Assembly: GCF_001619985.1 (NCBI RefSeq)
Contig: NW_017264206.1
Coordinates: 1-64,000 of the forward strand
Length of the DNA: 64,000 nt
Direction of reading: 5' to 3'
Origin: Xylona heveae TC161
Lineage: Eukaryota; Ascomycota; Xylonomycetes; Xylonales; Xylonaceae
This document shows positions 1 through 8,954 of this stretch, piece by piece (position 1 is the stretch's first letter; each line of letters starts with the position of its first letter). A model generated the notes under the pieces. It made no database searches, was not told where the DNA came from, and was given only the letters and a program-made list of their open reading frames with translations. The translations under genes were made by a program, and so were the position numbers.

Positions 1-690
1 GGCCTATGTTTTGAAACTCATTTTAGGGGTCTTATACTTAAGGGACGCCCCCCAAAAAATTTACCATGACATTCTTCAGATCTCCACCTTCACAGTGATA
101 TATTTATTTATTTTTTCTATGGAAGGGCTGCAGAAGCGTAAATGTTCAAAGACAGAGAAAAAATAAAAAAAAAATAAAAAATCTTTTAAAAGGGTGGTGG
201 AGGGTCCTGGAGTGGTGAGGAAGTGGATGTTTTGGACCTCTCATGGGGAGCGCTACATGGGAGCAGGCCCCTCATGAAATTTACCATGACATTCTTGAGA
301 TCTCCACCTTCACCACCACATCTTCATTTTTCTCATAGGTTGCACAGCTGCAGAAGCATAAATCTTCAAAGATAGAGAAAAAAATATATAGAATTTTTTT
401 AAATAGTTGGTGAAGCTTTTGAGTGGTGAGGGGTACATGTTTTGGAGAGCCTGTTTGAGGCGCTGGATGAGAGCCCACCTCCAAAATAAATTTACCACCA
501 CATAGAGGACCAGCCCATCTTCACCACCACAGCTTCAAATTTTCTACAGAGAGCATCACTGCAGAAGCGTAAATCTTCAAAGACCCAGAAAATATTAGAA
601 ATAATTTTTGAAAGAAAATTCCTGGTGTTGAGAGCTGGGATGTGATCTGGTCTTAGGAGATGGCGCATGACCAAATAAATAGAATAAATG
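1..690. repeat. Diverged ~215-bp tandem repeats (three copies plus partial)
   Basis: Three successive blocks begin with an AATTTACCA(TGACATTCTT) segment near 57, 278 and 489. Each carries, in the same order, a 'CTCCACCTTCACCACCA'-like stretch, a 'GCTGCAGAAGCGTAAAT' core followed by TTCAAAGA, an A/T-rich run, and a GTGGTGAGG-like segment. Bases 1-56 resemble the end of a further copy. The copies differ by substitutions and small indels, so they are old. Read on the minus strand, the cores of the second and third copies give a similar short peptide (FEDL.FCS...), but the first copy does not keep the frame, so coding is not supported. Family unknown. Confidence 0.7.
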
Positions 691-734
691 TTTTTAAATG
701 AATTTTTTTATTTTTTATTTTTATTTTTTTAAAC

Positions 735-817
735 GCTAACCCCATTCGTATTTTTTTTCTCAGTACGTACCTCTGCACTATCCCAATCCGTATTTTTTTT
801 CTCAGTACGTACCCTCT
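735..817. repeat. Short direct duplication (~43-bp unit)
   Basis: The segment CGTATTTTTTTTCTCAGTAC (continuing GTACC) occurs twice, starting near 748 and 790, with similar flanking bases (CCCCATT/CCCAATC). On the minus strand it would encode a repeated VRTEKKNT peptide, but no gene model is supported around it. Confidence 0.6.
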
Positions 818-1881
818 CGCTTCTCTCTAGCGCCAAAATCCCCAAACCCCACGATATCTCCCCCAAAATCCCAACTTTGGAGCGACATAGATCAGGATCC
901 AGCGGTCGCAATCCATTTTTAAATGCATGGCGATGCTCAGGGAGCTTGGGATTAGACTTGGTGCAATTTTCAGCCAATTCCACCTCCGAAGGTTGTTGTT
1001 GAACGACTGGCCTTTTGGCAAACCTGAACCGGAATTTTCGACTTGGGAATATAATCTCTCGAGATTTGCAAGATCAAAGCCTTGGTGTCTTGCTCTCCGC
1101 ATCTGAACTCCACAAAAAACGACTTGATCGACTCCAGGTCCATGAGCCGGGCTGAAGGATTAAGAAACAGAGTTTTGCATCAACATGGCATAAGAGAATC
1201 ATGGCGTATTTTCGCCGGGCCAGATCTTTGTGGGGTAGACCCCGTGGGGACCCCAACCATCATCATGACCGATTCTAGAGATCAACCACTCTCATGGTAC
1301 AGGAAGTCGGTAAAATTGAAATTGATGTGCAAGTCATGGCTTTTTGTCAAACAAAATGGCCTAGACAGAATTGGTGTTGAGTTTCGAGTTTAGTGGCACG
1401 ACTTGAAGTCTATAATGGGATGTACGACGAGGCTATCGATGCTAGCGGCGGGAAGGTTGGCCAATCGCAGGATTGTTCGCTGGATTAATCGCAGCATTAA
1501 CCGCAGCAATTCTCGCAACAATATATCTCAGGCTACTCTGCTCCATTAGCCGGCAAAAGTGTTGTGGGGAATTGATCACTTGCACTGACAGAGCTTACGA
1601 CCCCGCGACGAATTTGCCATTTCATGCCCAAAAAAAGAATGGCTACCCCGCTATAACTCAGCACAGATTTGGTTACGTCTCTGCAATACTCTGCCATCGT
1701 CATGCTATTGGAGCTATTGTTGGCGGACTGCTGTTGACATTTAGGGTTCAGAGGACTGGGCACCCTGTATATAGAAATACCCTGATATCCCAGGGCCAGA
1801 CTGACCAGATTGTGAGTGATAGTATTTTTTGTTTCTTAACCCTCTTGCGTATTTTGAGGGTTGAGCCCTACATTTGTTAAC
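818..1881. other. No confident gene; upstream region of the GH31 gene
   Basis: Several open frames of 60-135 codons exist on both strands but none resembles a family I know, and the longest plus-strand frame (1473-1880) starts at TTG and has no start context. The last few hundred bases are presumably promoter and leader of the GH31 gene starting at 1882. Confidence 0.5.
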
Positions 1882-4425
1882 ATGAACCGCTACACCTTTC
1901 CCAGCAGGCCCAAAGCCAACCCCAAGGCCATCGTCTCTGGTACAAACTATCGCTTCACCGTCCTCACTGATCGCCTGATTCGATACGAATGGGCAGAGGA
2001 TGGTAGATTTCAGGACCAAGCTTCCACGTTTGCAATCAACCGTGAATTTCCCAGACCCGAATTCAAAGTCGTCGATAGGGACGACCTCGAAATCATCACC
2101 GAACATTTCCACCTGAGCTATGACAAGAAGCGATTTAGCCCTGGTGGTCTAGTCGTCAACTTCAATGCCAAAATTACCGAGTGGGGGGCCACGTGGCGTT
2201 TTGGCGCACCGCCAGAACTCAACTTAGATTCCAATCTGGGAGGCACTGCCAGAACGCTGGACCTTTGCGACGGACGTTGTGATATAGGCCAGGGAGTGCT
2301 GTCCAGAGGTGGCTATGCTGAACTTGATGATTCAAAGTCTATGCTCTTCGACGGCAAAGGTTTTGTTGCAAACAGACCAGCCGGAGACCGGGTCGATGGC
2401 TATCTCTTTTGTTACGGTCTCGACTATAAAGCGGCAATAAAAGCATTCTACGCTCTTTCTGGTAAACAACCCGTCTTGCCTCGCTATGCCTTGGGCAATT
2501 GGTGGAGCAGGTATTACGCATATCAGCAGGACGAGTACATTGAACTCATGGACGACTTTCGGGCCCGAGATATCCCATTCTCTGTGGCTGTCATCGACAT
2601 GGACTGGCATCTAGTATCCGACGAGCGCGTGCCACATGCTGGTTGGACTGGGTACACGTGGGACGACAAGCTGATCCCTGAACCGAAACGATTTGGACGG
2701 GAACTGCACGACAGAAACGTGAAGATCACCTTGAACGACCATCCACACGCTGGCATCCACTCCCACGAGAAGCCATATGAAGAAATGGCTCGTTTCCTTG
2801 GCCATAGTACTAAAGACAAGAACCCGATTCTCTTTGATTGCACCGGCCCTAAATTTCTGGAGGCTTACTTCGGGATCCTGCACCGCAGCCTCGAAAAAGT
2901 AGCATGTGACTTCTGGTGGATCGACTGGCAACAGGGAGCTTACTCTAAGGTCCCCGGCATTGATCCCTTGTGGATGCTTAACCATTTCCACTACGTTGAT
3001 CATGCACTCCAGGGTAATACGCCACTCATATTCTCAAGGTATGCAGGGCCAGGAAGTCATCGCTACCCAGTGGGATTTTCTGGTGACACGGTGGTAACCT
3101 GGGCCTCGCTCCAATTCCAGCCAGAGTTCACCGCTACAGCATCAAACATTGGGTACGGTTGGTGGAGTCACGATATTGGTGGGCATATTTTTGGTGCTCG
3201 AGACGATGAACTCGTCACACGATGGTTCCAGCTTGGTGTCTTCTCACCCATCATGCGACTCCATTCATCAAATAGCCGCTGGATGTCCAAGGAGCCGTGG
3301 CTGTACCGCAAAGAGTGCGAACGGGTGATGACCGGGTTCCTCCGGTTCAGACACAGAATGGTGCCATATCTCTACACAAGAAACGTCATTTGTTCCACCG
3401 ACGATGAGCCTCTGATACAGCCATTATACTGGTCGTATCCGGGTTGTGAGGAGGCTTATTCGTTTCCCAATCAATATTTTTTCGGAAATGAACTCGTAGT
3501 TGCACCTATTGTGCAGCCCCGAGACCAGCGCACCGGCCTTGCATCAGTCAAGGCCTGGCTACCGCCTCTCCAACGCCATGTCGACATTTTCACCGGGACC
3601 ATCTACGACGGAGATGCCGAAGTGACTCTCTACCGAACTCTTGAGAATTATCCAGTCTTGGCTCACGAGGGATCGATAATACCCCTGGACGCTGATGCTG
3701 CTCCTAGAAATGGCTGTCTGAATCCGGATGCCTTTGAAGTTCTTGTCGTCATTGGTCGAAATGGTCAAGCCGTTGTCTTGGAAGATTCCGGGGATGACGC
3801 ATCGCTCCATAGCGGGGTTCATAAAGGCCTCCCGAACGGAGTGCGGAACGGAGTCTCGAATGGAGTATCGAATGGAATGCCAAAGGAAGTGATGAACGGT
3901 CTACAGAAGCCCTCAAGAGCCCAATTCAACGGCCAACGCCGCTCAACGATCCAGTACACTCAAGCAGTCGGAAAGTTAACCGCCACCGTAACTGCGGGCC
4001 GAACCTGGTCATTCCGCTTTCTAGCCGTGACCTCCATTCCAAAAGATCTCAAAGTACTCGTCAACGGCACTGATCGTACATCTGACACTGTTGCACTTGT
4101 CGAGAATTTCCCGAAGACACCTAGTCTACTCGTACAGTTTCCCTCCGGCTCTGCGAGATCTGGGAATACCTACGAGATTGCTATCGAGCTCGGACCCAAC
4201 CCACAGCTCAGTGTGATCGACCACAAGCCACGCATTGAGCACCTGATCATGGGTTATCAGACTGAGTTCAAGGTCAAGGATCAGCTTTGGGAAGTCGTGG
4301 AGAATCTGGGAAAACGCGCACTTAATGTTACTGTGGCGAGATTGATGGCGTTGGGATATGATGAGGGTATCATTGGTCCGATTGCGGAGTTGCTCTTGGC
4401 TGATAGCCGGGTGATCTCTTCCTAG
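1882..4425 (+). CDS. Glycoside hydrolase family 31 (alpha-glucosidase/alpha-xylosidase-like)
   Basis: Single-exon gene of 847 codons. The first ATG (1882) is used; the open frame extends a few codons upstream only through a TTG. The GH31 catalytic barrel is clear: a WWIDWQQG motif carries the predicted nucleophile (Asp348), a GFSGDT motif carries the predicted acid/base (Asp402), and GYGWWSHDIGG and MRLHSSN blocks follow. There is no signal peptide, so the enzyme is probably intracellular. Near residues 648-675 sits a low-complexity linker with repeated Asn-Gly units, before the C-terminal beta domains. The family hydrolyses or transfers alpha-linked glycosyl units; the sequence alone does not fix glucose, xylose or another substrate. 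The DWQQ nucleophile motif differs from the WIDMNE of classical alpha-glucosidases and marks another subgroup. Confidence 0.9.
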   Translation: MNRYTFPSRPKANPKAIVSGTNYRFTVLTDRLIRYEWAEDGRFQDQASTFAINREFPRPEFKVVDRDDLEIITEHFHLSYDKKRFSPGGLVVNFNAKITEWGATWRFGAPPELNLDSNLGGTARTLDLCDGRCDIGQGVLSRGGYAELDDSKSMLFDGKGFVANRPAGDRVDGYLFCYGLDYKAAIKAFYALSGKQPVLPRYALGNWWSRYYAYQQDEYIELMDDFRARDIPFSVAVIDMDWHLVSDERVPHAGWTGYTWDDKLIPEPKRFGRELHDRNVKITLNDHPHAGIHSHEKPYEEMARFLGHSTKDKNPILFDCTGPKFLEAYFGILHRSLEKVACDFWWIDWQQGAYSKVPGIDPLWMLNHFHYVDHALQGNTPLIFSRYAGPGSHRYPVGFSGDTVVTWASLQFQPEFTATASNIGYGWWSHDIGGHIFGARDDELVTRWFQLGVFSPIMRLHSSNSRWMSKEPWLYRKECERVMTGFLRFRHRMVPYLYTRNVICSTDDEPLIQPLYWSYPGCEEAYSFPNQYFFGNELVVAPIVQPRDQRTGLASVKAWLPPLQRHVDIFTGTIYDGDAEVTLYRTLENYPVLAHEGSIIPLDADAAPRNGCLNPDAFEVLVVIGRNGQAVVLEDSGDDASLHSGVHKGLPNGVRNGVSNGVSNGMPKEVMNGLQKPSRAQFNGQRRSTIQYTQAVGKLTATVTAGRTWSFRFLAVTSIPKDLKVLVNGTDRTSDTVALVENFPKTPSLLVQFPSGSARSGNTYEIAIELGPNPQLSVIDHKPRIEHLIMGYQTEFKVKDQLWEVVENLGKRALNVTVARLMALGYDEGIIGPIAELLLADSRVISS

Positions 4426-5024
4426 TTACAGTGAGACTTATGGAGGTTTTATTACCAGTATACAAGAAAGCCATTTTAGAGCACAGGATATTGATAAGAC
4501 TTAGATATGTTGTTTGACTTATGAGTAACTGCTTTTGGTGTTCGTGGTTCTAGACTTTTGGTTTGGATTTTCCCTAGCATTTCAAACACATAGGCTATAA
4601 TATTAAATTAATGACCCGTCTTCTTTGCCACTCGTTGTGCATCCAGCAAACAACATACCTTGCCATCTGTTCATAATTGTCTTCGAAAAAAAGTGATAAT
4701 ACTTTTTCAAGGGCTGAAAAATATAGAATCGGCTTAAGTCCTAAGCCAACACCAGAGTGTGCTCCTCGCTTTCGTGAATATCCGATTCAGAGACTCTTTT
4801 GCGTTCTAGAGCAAATAAAATCATAACGTGCAGTCGTGTTACTAGTATGTATAATCAGTAGAGAATCCCCCAAGCTCCTGGTACTTTCCGGACTTTAAGA
4901 GCATTGATCACATGACCAACTTTTACATTTGCAAGTTTGGTTTGCCTCTGCAACTGCTAGCATCGTGTCGATATCCATTTCTTTTACAACACCGATTTCA
5001 CGCTGCATGGAAAGGTACCAGACC
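4426..5024. other. Intergenic, nothing seen
   Basis: AT-rich spacer between the GH31 stop and the F-box gene, presumably a 3' untranslated region followed by a promoter. No RNA gene or repeat recognised. Confidence 0.5.
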
Positions 5025-6601
5025 ATGGCGAGTCGTATAACGCTGCTCAATCTTCCGCAGGAGATTTTAGATGAGATCTTCTCCCATATCCCAAATCGCA
5101 AGGGTATGCGCCCTCGCCAGCGTGCAGAAGCACTTTCTTGCGCAGCTCTAGCGTCAACATGTTGCAGCTTCCGATACATCATAGAACAACATCTTTTCAA
5201 GACGCTTACACTTTCACCATTCGATTTTGATGCGTTTGCAAGTAATATGAGCCAGATGAGCGGACGCCGGCGAGGATACCTCCGCCATCTCACATATTAC
5301 TGCACATGGTTATATCCAGAACCTATTGCCTGTGTTTCAAACAATCTTGAGGACCCTTCATTTCATGATCGGTCGTTTTCCGAGTCAATCGATCAGATTT
5401 TTACAGAATTGTCACAGTGGAGCAACCTGGCTCTAGAGCACCTTGTGTTGAGAATTGACGATCCCAGAACTTTTTTCTGAACTTTTCTGAACATAACGAA
5501 TTGGATCCATTTCTTCGTCTGACTAACGATTTTAAGTGGAGGACTCTCTGGTCTGTCAAGGTGCTGGATGTGTTCAGCGACGTAGCAGACCTTTATCCAG
5601 AAGCAGTATGGCGAATTGCTCAATGCTGTCCAAACCTGGAGAATCTCGGGGTACGGCTGAAGGATGAGAGAAGACGTAAAAGTCGAGACAGGGTTGATGC
5701 ACGGCTGTGTAAGCATTCTCGCTTTCACTCTTTCAGATCTTCAGGGCTAATAAATCATTATCATTTAGCAATTGCCAAACATATTTGCCACCTTCCAAGC
5801 ACTGTTCGTGATGCTGATTTTATCTTCGACTACCAAGCAGCTATGAATCATGCATCAACTCCAGCAGACCTCTGTACTAGTTTCAAATCTCTTGACCTTT
5901 TTTCTCTGCAAATGCGAGAATTTTCCTATCGACTCGCGAGCTTTGAGCTGACTGCGGGACAAATTTCTGCTGAGCTCTTCTGGCCGCAGAATAGAGGGGA
6001 AGGGTGCTCGCATATTTCATGGCCCGCGCTCAAGAGCTTCAAATTGACAACTCAGGGAGACACTGCAGATGGCCAATGGATGATTGAACGCGACATGAAC
6101 CGGTCAAGAAGAAAGTCCTTTGCTGAGAGAGATGAGTCGACAGACGAAGAGGGCGGGCCAGGACGTGTGTTTGGCTGGCATGATGCCCGAAGTTATCGGC
6201 AAAAACCTCGACAGGATTGGTTCGACAATTTCAATCTAGCAGTTGCACATGCAGCGCAGTGTATGCCTCTACTTGAGACCATGGTGATTCGGGTCGACCA
6301 AAAGTACTGCGATGACTCCGAAAAGAGGTATGGTGCACATACATTCACCTTTAAAAGTGGAGGAGCTGGTGAAGCAAAGACAGATACTGGAAATCCTCGT
6401 GTCGAATGGGCTGGAGGATCAAAGTATGAGCCTGCTGAAGACATCCAAAACCTTTGGCAAGCCAAAATTGGAAGTGGGCTTGAGATTGATATTGTGGCAT
6501 ATTTTCATGGTCCAAGAAAATTGAAACCCGGGGATCTCAATGGTTGGGTCAGGTTTAGAAATGGCCAAAAGATAGAATATGATGATAGCATTGACACTTG
6601 A
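5025..6601 (+). CDS. F-box protein with a frame break (possible pseudogene or extra intron)
   Basis: The N-terminus MASRITLLNLPQEILDEIF is an F-box, the Skp1-binding motif of SCF ubiquitin ligase receptors, followed by a long leucine-rich, otherwise unclassified region. ATG 5025 is preferred over 5007 because the F-box follows at once. The frame is lost at a TGA (5478-5480) inside a T-run next to a perfect 10-bp tandem duplication (TTTTCTGAAC twice), and continues in another frame to 6601. Either a one-base indel broke the gene, or an intron is removed: 5445-5536 would restore frame and ends after GACTAACGATTTTAAG, a good branch point and acceptor, but its GTGTTG donor is weak. A second, in-frame 60-nt intron is plausible at 5709-5768 (GTAAGC...TTTAG). 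Substrate unknown. Confidence 0.65.
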
Positions 6602-6822
6602 AATTTATGCTCATTAATATAATGAATGATGGGCCCAACGGTTTCCCAATAGTATAATTGTTAATGACATACATAAGGGGTTTTATGCTTCAACAAGTTG
6701 TACAAGAAAAATAAGCAAGCAAAATATAGAAAGGCCTTTGTAAAAAATTATATTGCTAAGGGAGTGAACGCGGATTAGTGTAAAGTCGCCAAGATATTAT
6801 TGTGTAGTAGGTAAAATAACTA

Positions 6823-8134
6823 CTAAAGGGTCCAATGGCCCCAGAGAGATGAGCCAATGTTGAGTTTCCCAGTAGAATTCACGTTCCAGTTGTTGTTTTC
6901 AAAGGTAATGTGCTCATCACCGACAGAGAAGTTGGAAATGGTAAGACCAATGCCACCCTCTGAGTCCTTACCCATGGTAACAGGCTGGTTATTGTAATTG
7001 GTAAACGGCACAATCGTGCTCTCGTCAAGGCCCGGAATAGGTGTAAGCTCTTCGATCCAGACGTTGTCGAGGTGCCAGTCATCAATATTGGAAAGCATAT
7101 TGATACTGATGAGGCCCGTGTTGATCCCCTCTGCACGGACGTTTAGAAACCTGGTAGTTGGAGTAGGTGCTATAAGGATCAGCATTTTGGGTACTGGAAT
7201 CGTCCTCATAGCTTGCCGCACCTCCGATGAGGGCTCGAGGATATTTTGGCTGGTTGTTGGGATACCGGGTATGGACGACATCCACAGTATCCACGTTGAT
7301 GCCAGTCACATTGCAGTAGTACCATCCCATTTGAATGATTGGGGCATTGTTCGTCTTCAAACCGTCATTCGCGTCGCATTGATGTTTGAATAATAAGTCT
7401 TGATACTGTCATCGCCCGTGTGATAGAAATCGTCCTGAAGATGGCTGTTGGGATACATCTGCAGGCCGTCTGTCTGAGTAAACAGGCTGCCCGTTTGCTT
7501 GTAATCAATCGCTGATGACGAAAAGTGATCGAGGTCGCCGTAAAAGTCCATGACATTGAATGGAGGAGCGTTCGTGGTCAGGCATTGCCCAACTGTCACG
7601 CCTTCTCCGCGTCACATTTTGAATGAGGTGGCATCTGACTTGTTGTTTCGATAGTTATCCGCAGGGTATGCTTGGTAAACATACTGCTAGCCCGAAATGA
7701 CACCGAATCCAGACGCCTTGAGGGGCGAGTGTTGCCATTCTTGCATTGCACGGCACCTTTGACAAACGCTCCGGGTGCATTGTAGACCCAGCTGACAGTC
7801 TCACTGAGAATGGCGTGCGCGGAGCCTGTAAACCAGTATACGCCCGGAGCAAAATAGACGACGGCATTTTGATCTGTTCCAAGCCTGTGACCAGGCCAGG
7901 TTTCACGTAGTAGACGTCTTCTGTTGCCAACGGAACCATGTCAGATGGAGGAAAGGGGCTTGCAAAGATCAAGAGTGCGTTCAAGGGCTCTCGTCCAACA
8001 ACTGGCATGGCGCCATCATAGCTTGACACATAGCCATAGCCCTGAGGGTTCACATCTTGTATATAGGTCCATTCACGTTTCGTTTGCCCGGATATACCAC
8101 ACAGCTCCTTCTTTCGCTTGCCCTTTTCATTCAC
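6823..8134 (-). pseudogene. Decayed GH49 glycosidase (dextranase/isopullulanase-like)
   Basis: Minus-strand pieces in different frames line up in order with GH49 enzymes: NALLIFASPF (near 8000), GIYWFTGSAHAI-like and WVYNAPGAFVKGAVQ (near 7800), VYQAYPADNY (near 7670), NAPPFNVMDFYGDL (near 7560), DDFYHTGDDSIKTYYS (near 7420), NAPIIQMGWYY (near 7350), VDTVDVVHTRY (near 7280), VWIEEL (near 7060) and the C-terminal GSSLWGHWTL before a stop at 6823. At least four frame changes or stops separate them, so no intact enzyme is made. Roughly the first 200 residues, including any signal peptide, are missing; the matching sequence stops near 8134, about 50 bp from a SINE-like element. An ancestral enzyme would have been a secreted alpha-glucan hydrolase. 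Dextranase versus isopullulanase cannot be told apart here. Confidence 0.8.
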
Positions 8135-8184
8135 TGTCCACCAAACATAAATAGGAAGTCAAACACTACCCATCTGAACCAGAA

Positions 8185-8427
8185 GGGACGGTGCCAGAGT
8201 GGTAAAAGCTCTGTCAACGTCCTGGAATTTCCCGAGGTGAGTTCGAGTCGGGGTGTCACCACAATCGCAGCTGGGATTTATTCCACTGCCTCACTGGTGC
8301 CCCTCATGAGGCCGCGTCGGGGAAGGGGTAGAGATGTAGGATGCCTTAACCGTTCTTCGAATGAGAAGACGGGGCATCCGAACTCTTTTTGTCACTCATC
8401 TTATTATTATAATTTTTTTTTTTTTTT
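8185..8427 (+). mobile_element. tRNA-derived SINE-like element
   Basis: The left end resembles a degenerate tRNA: a box A-like TGCCAGAGTGG (8192-8202) and a box B-like GTTCGAGTCGG (8241-8251), with 5' GGTGCCA nearly complementary to TGTCACC, but the T stem does not pair, so it is not a functional tRNA. A non-tRNA body follows, then a TTATTATTATAA stretch and a long T-run (about 8411-8427). Pol III boxes, an unrelated body and a simple 3' tail are the hallmarks of a SINE. No clear target-site duplication was found. Confidence 0.55.
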
Positions 8428-8954
8428 CGCTCCCTTTCTAGCCCTCATCTCGACCTTGCGTCAGGCCCCGAGAATGAGTTTAGCTCTGAGTGTAGTCCAG
8501 CTGGATGGCGACCATCTTGTCTGTCATCGGGCCGCTTGACACTAAAATGCGGGACTAGACGGGTTGACAGCCGAACCTAACGGCTTTCCTTGTGGGGGAA
8601 TTTTCCACTTTTTACCTAACCAAAGACGTCATCCTCACTAAACGGCTCCACTGTTGGATTAAACCTGGATCCAGATCCAGCTTCCGATCCTGTCCTTTTC
8701 ATCTGCCGAACCAAAAAGACTATCATGATCAAATTTAGGGGTCTCGAATGGGATGTTTAGTTCCGAGGAGATCTAGCTCTACATGCATTGGCCCGAGTAA
8801 AAGCTTCTAAAGGCTGGACAAACAATATATTATCAAGTTGTCGGAAATCAATGTCAATTCACGTAAACTAATTATTCAGAGCTTAATTTTCCCCACATAA
8901 ACTGGTTTCGTGACTGCGTTATCCCATCCCTATTGAGAAAATTTGTATATTTGC
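8428..8954. other. Intergenic, nothing seen
   Basis: Spacer between the SINE-like tail and the 3' end of the CocE/NonD-type hydrolase gene. No recognisable coding sequence; I could not find the missing 5' end of the GH49 pseudogene here. Confidence 0.45.

Noticed and set aside
1082-1393. Open frame of 103 codons upstream of the GH31 gene
   Set aside because: Starts at TTG, composition not coding-like, no known motif, and overlaps equally long frames on the other strand.
1473-1880. Open frame of 135 codons with a hydrophobic start
   Set aside because: No ATG at its start and no recognised domain; it runs into the GH31 leader and is probably chance.
8185-8260. Functional tRNA gene
   Set aside because: Boxes A and B are present but the T stem does not pair and no standard anticodon arm forms; a SINE head fits better.
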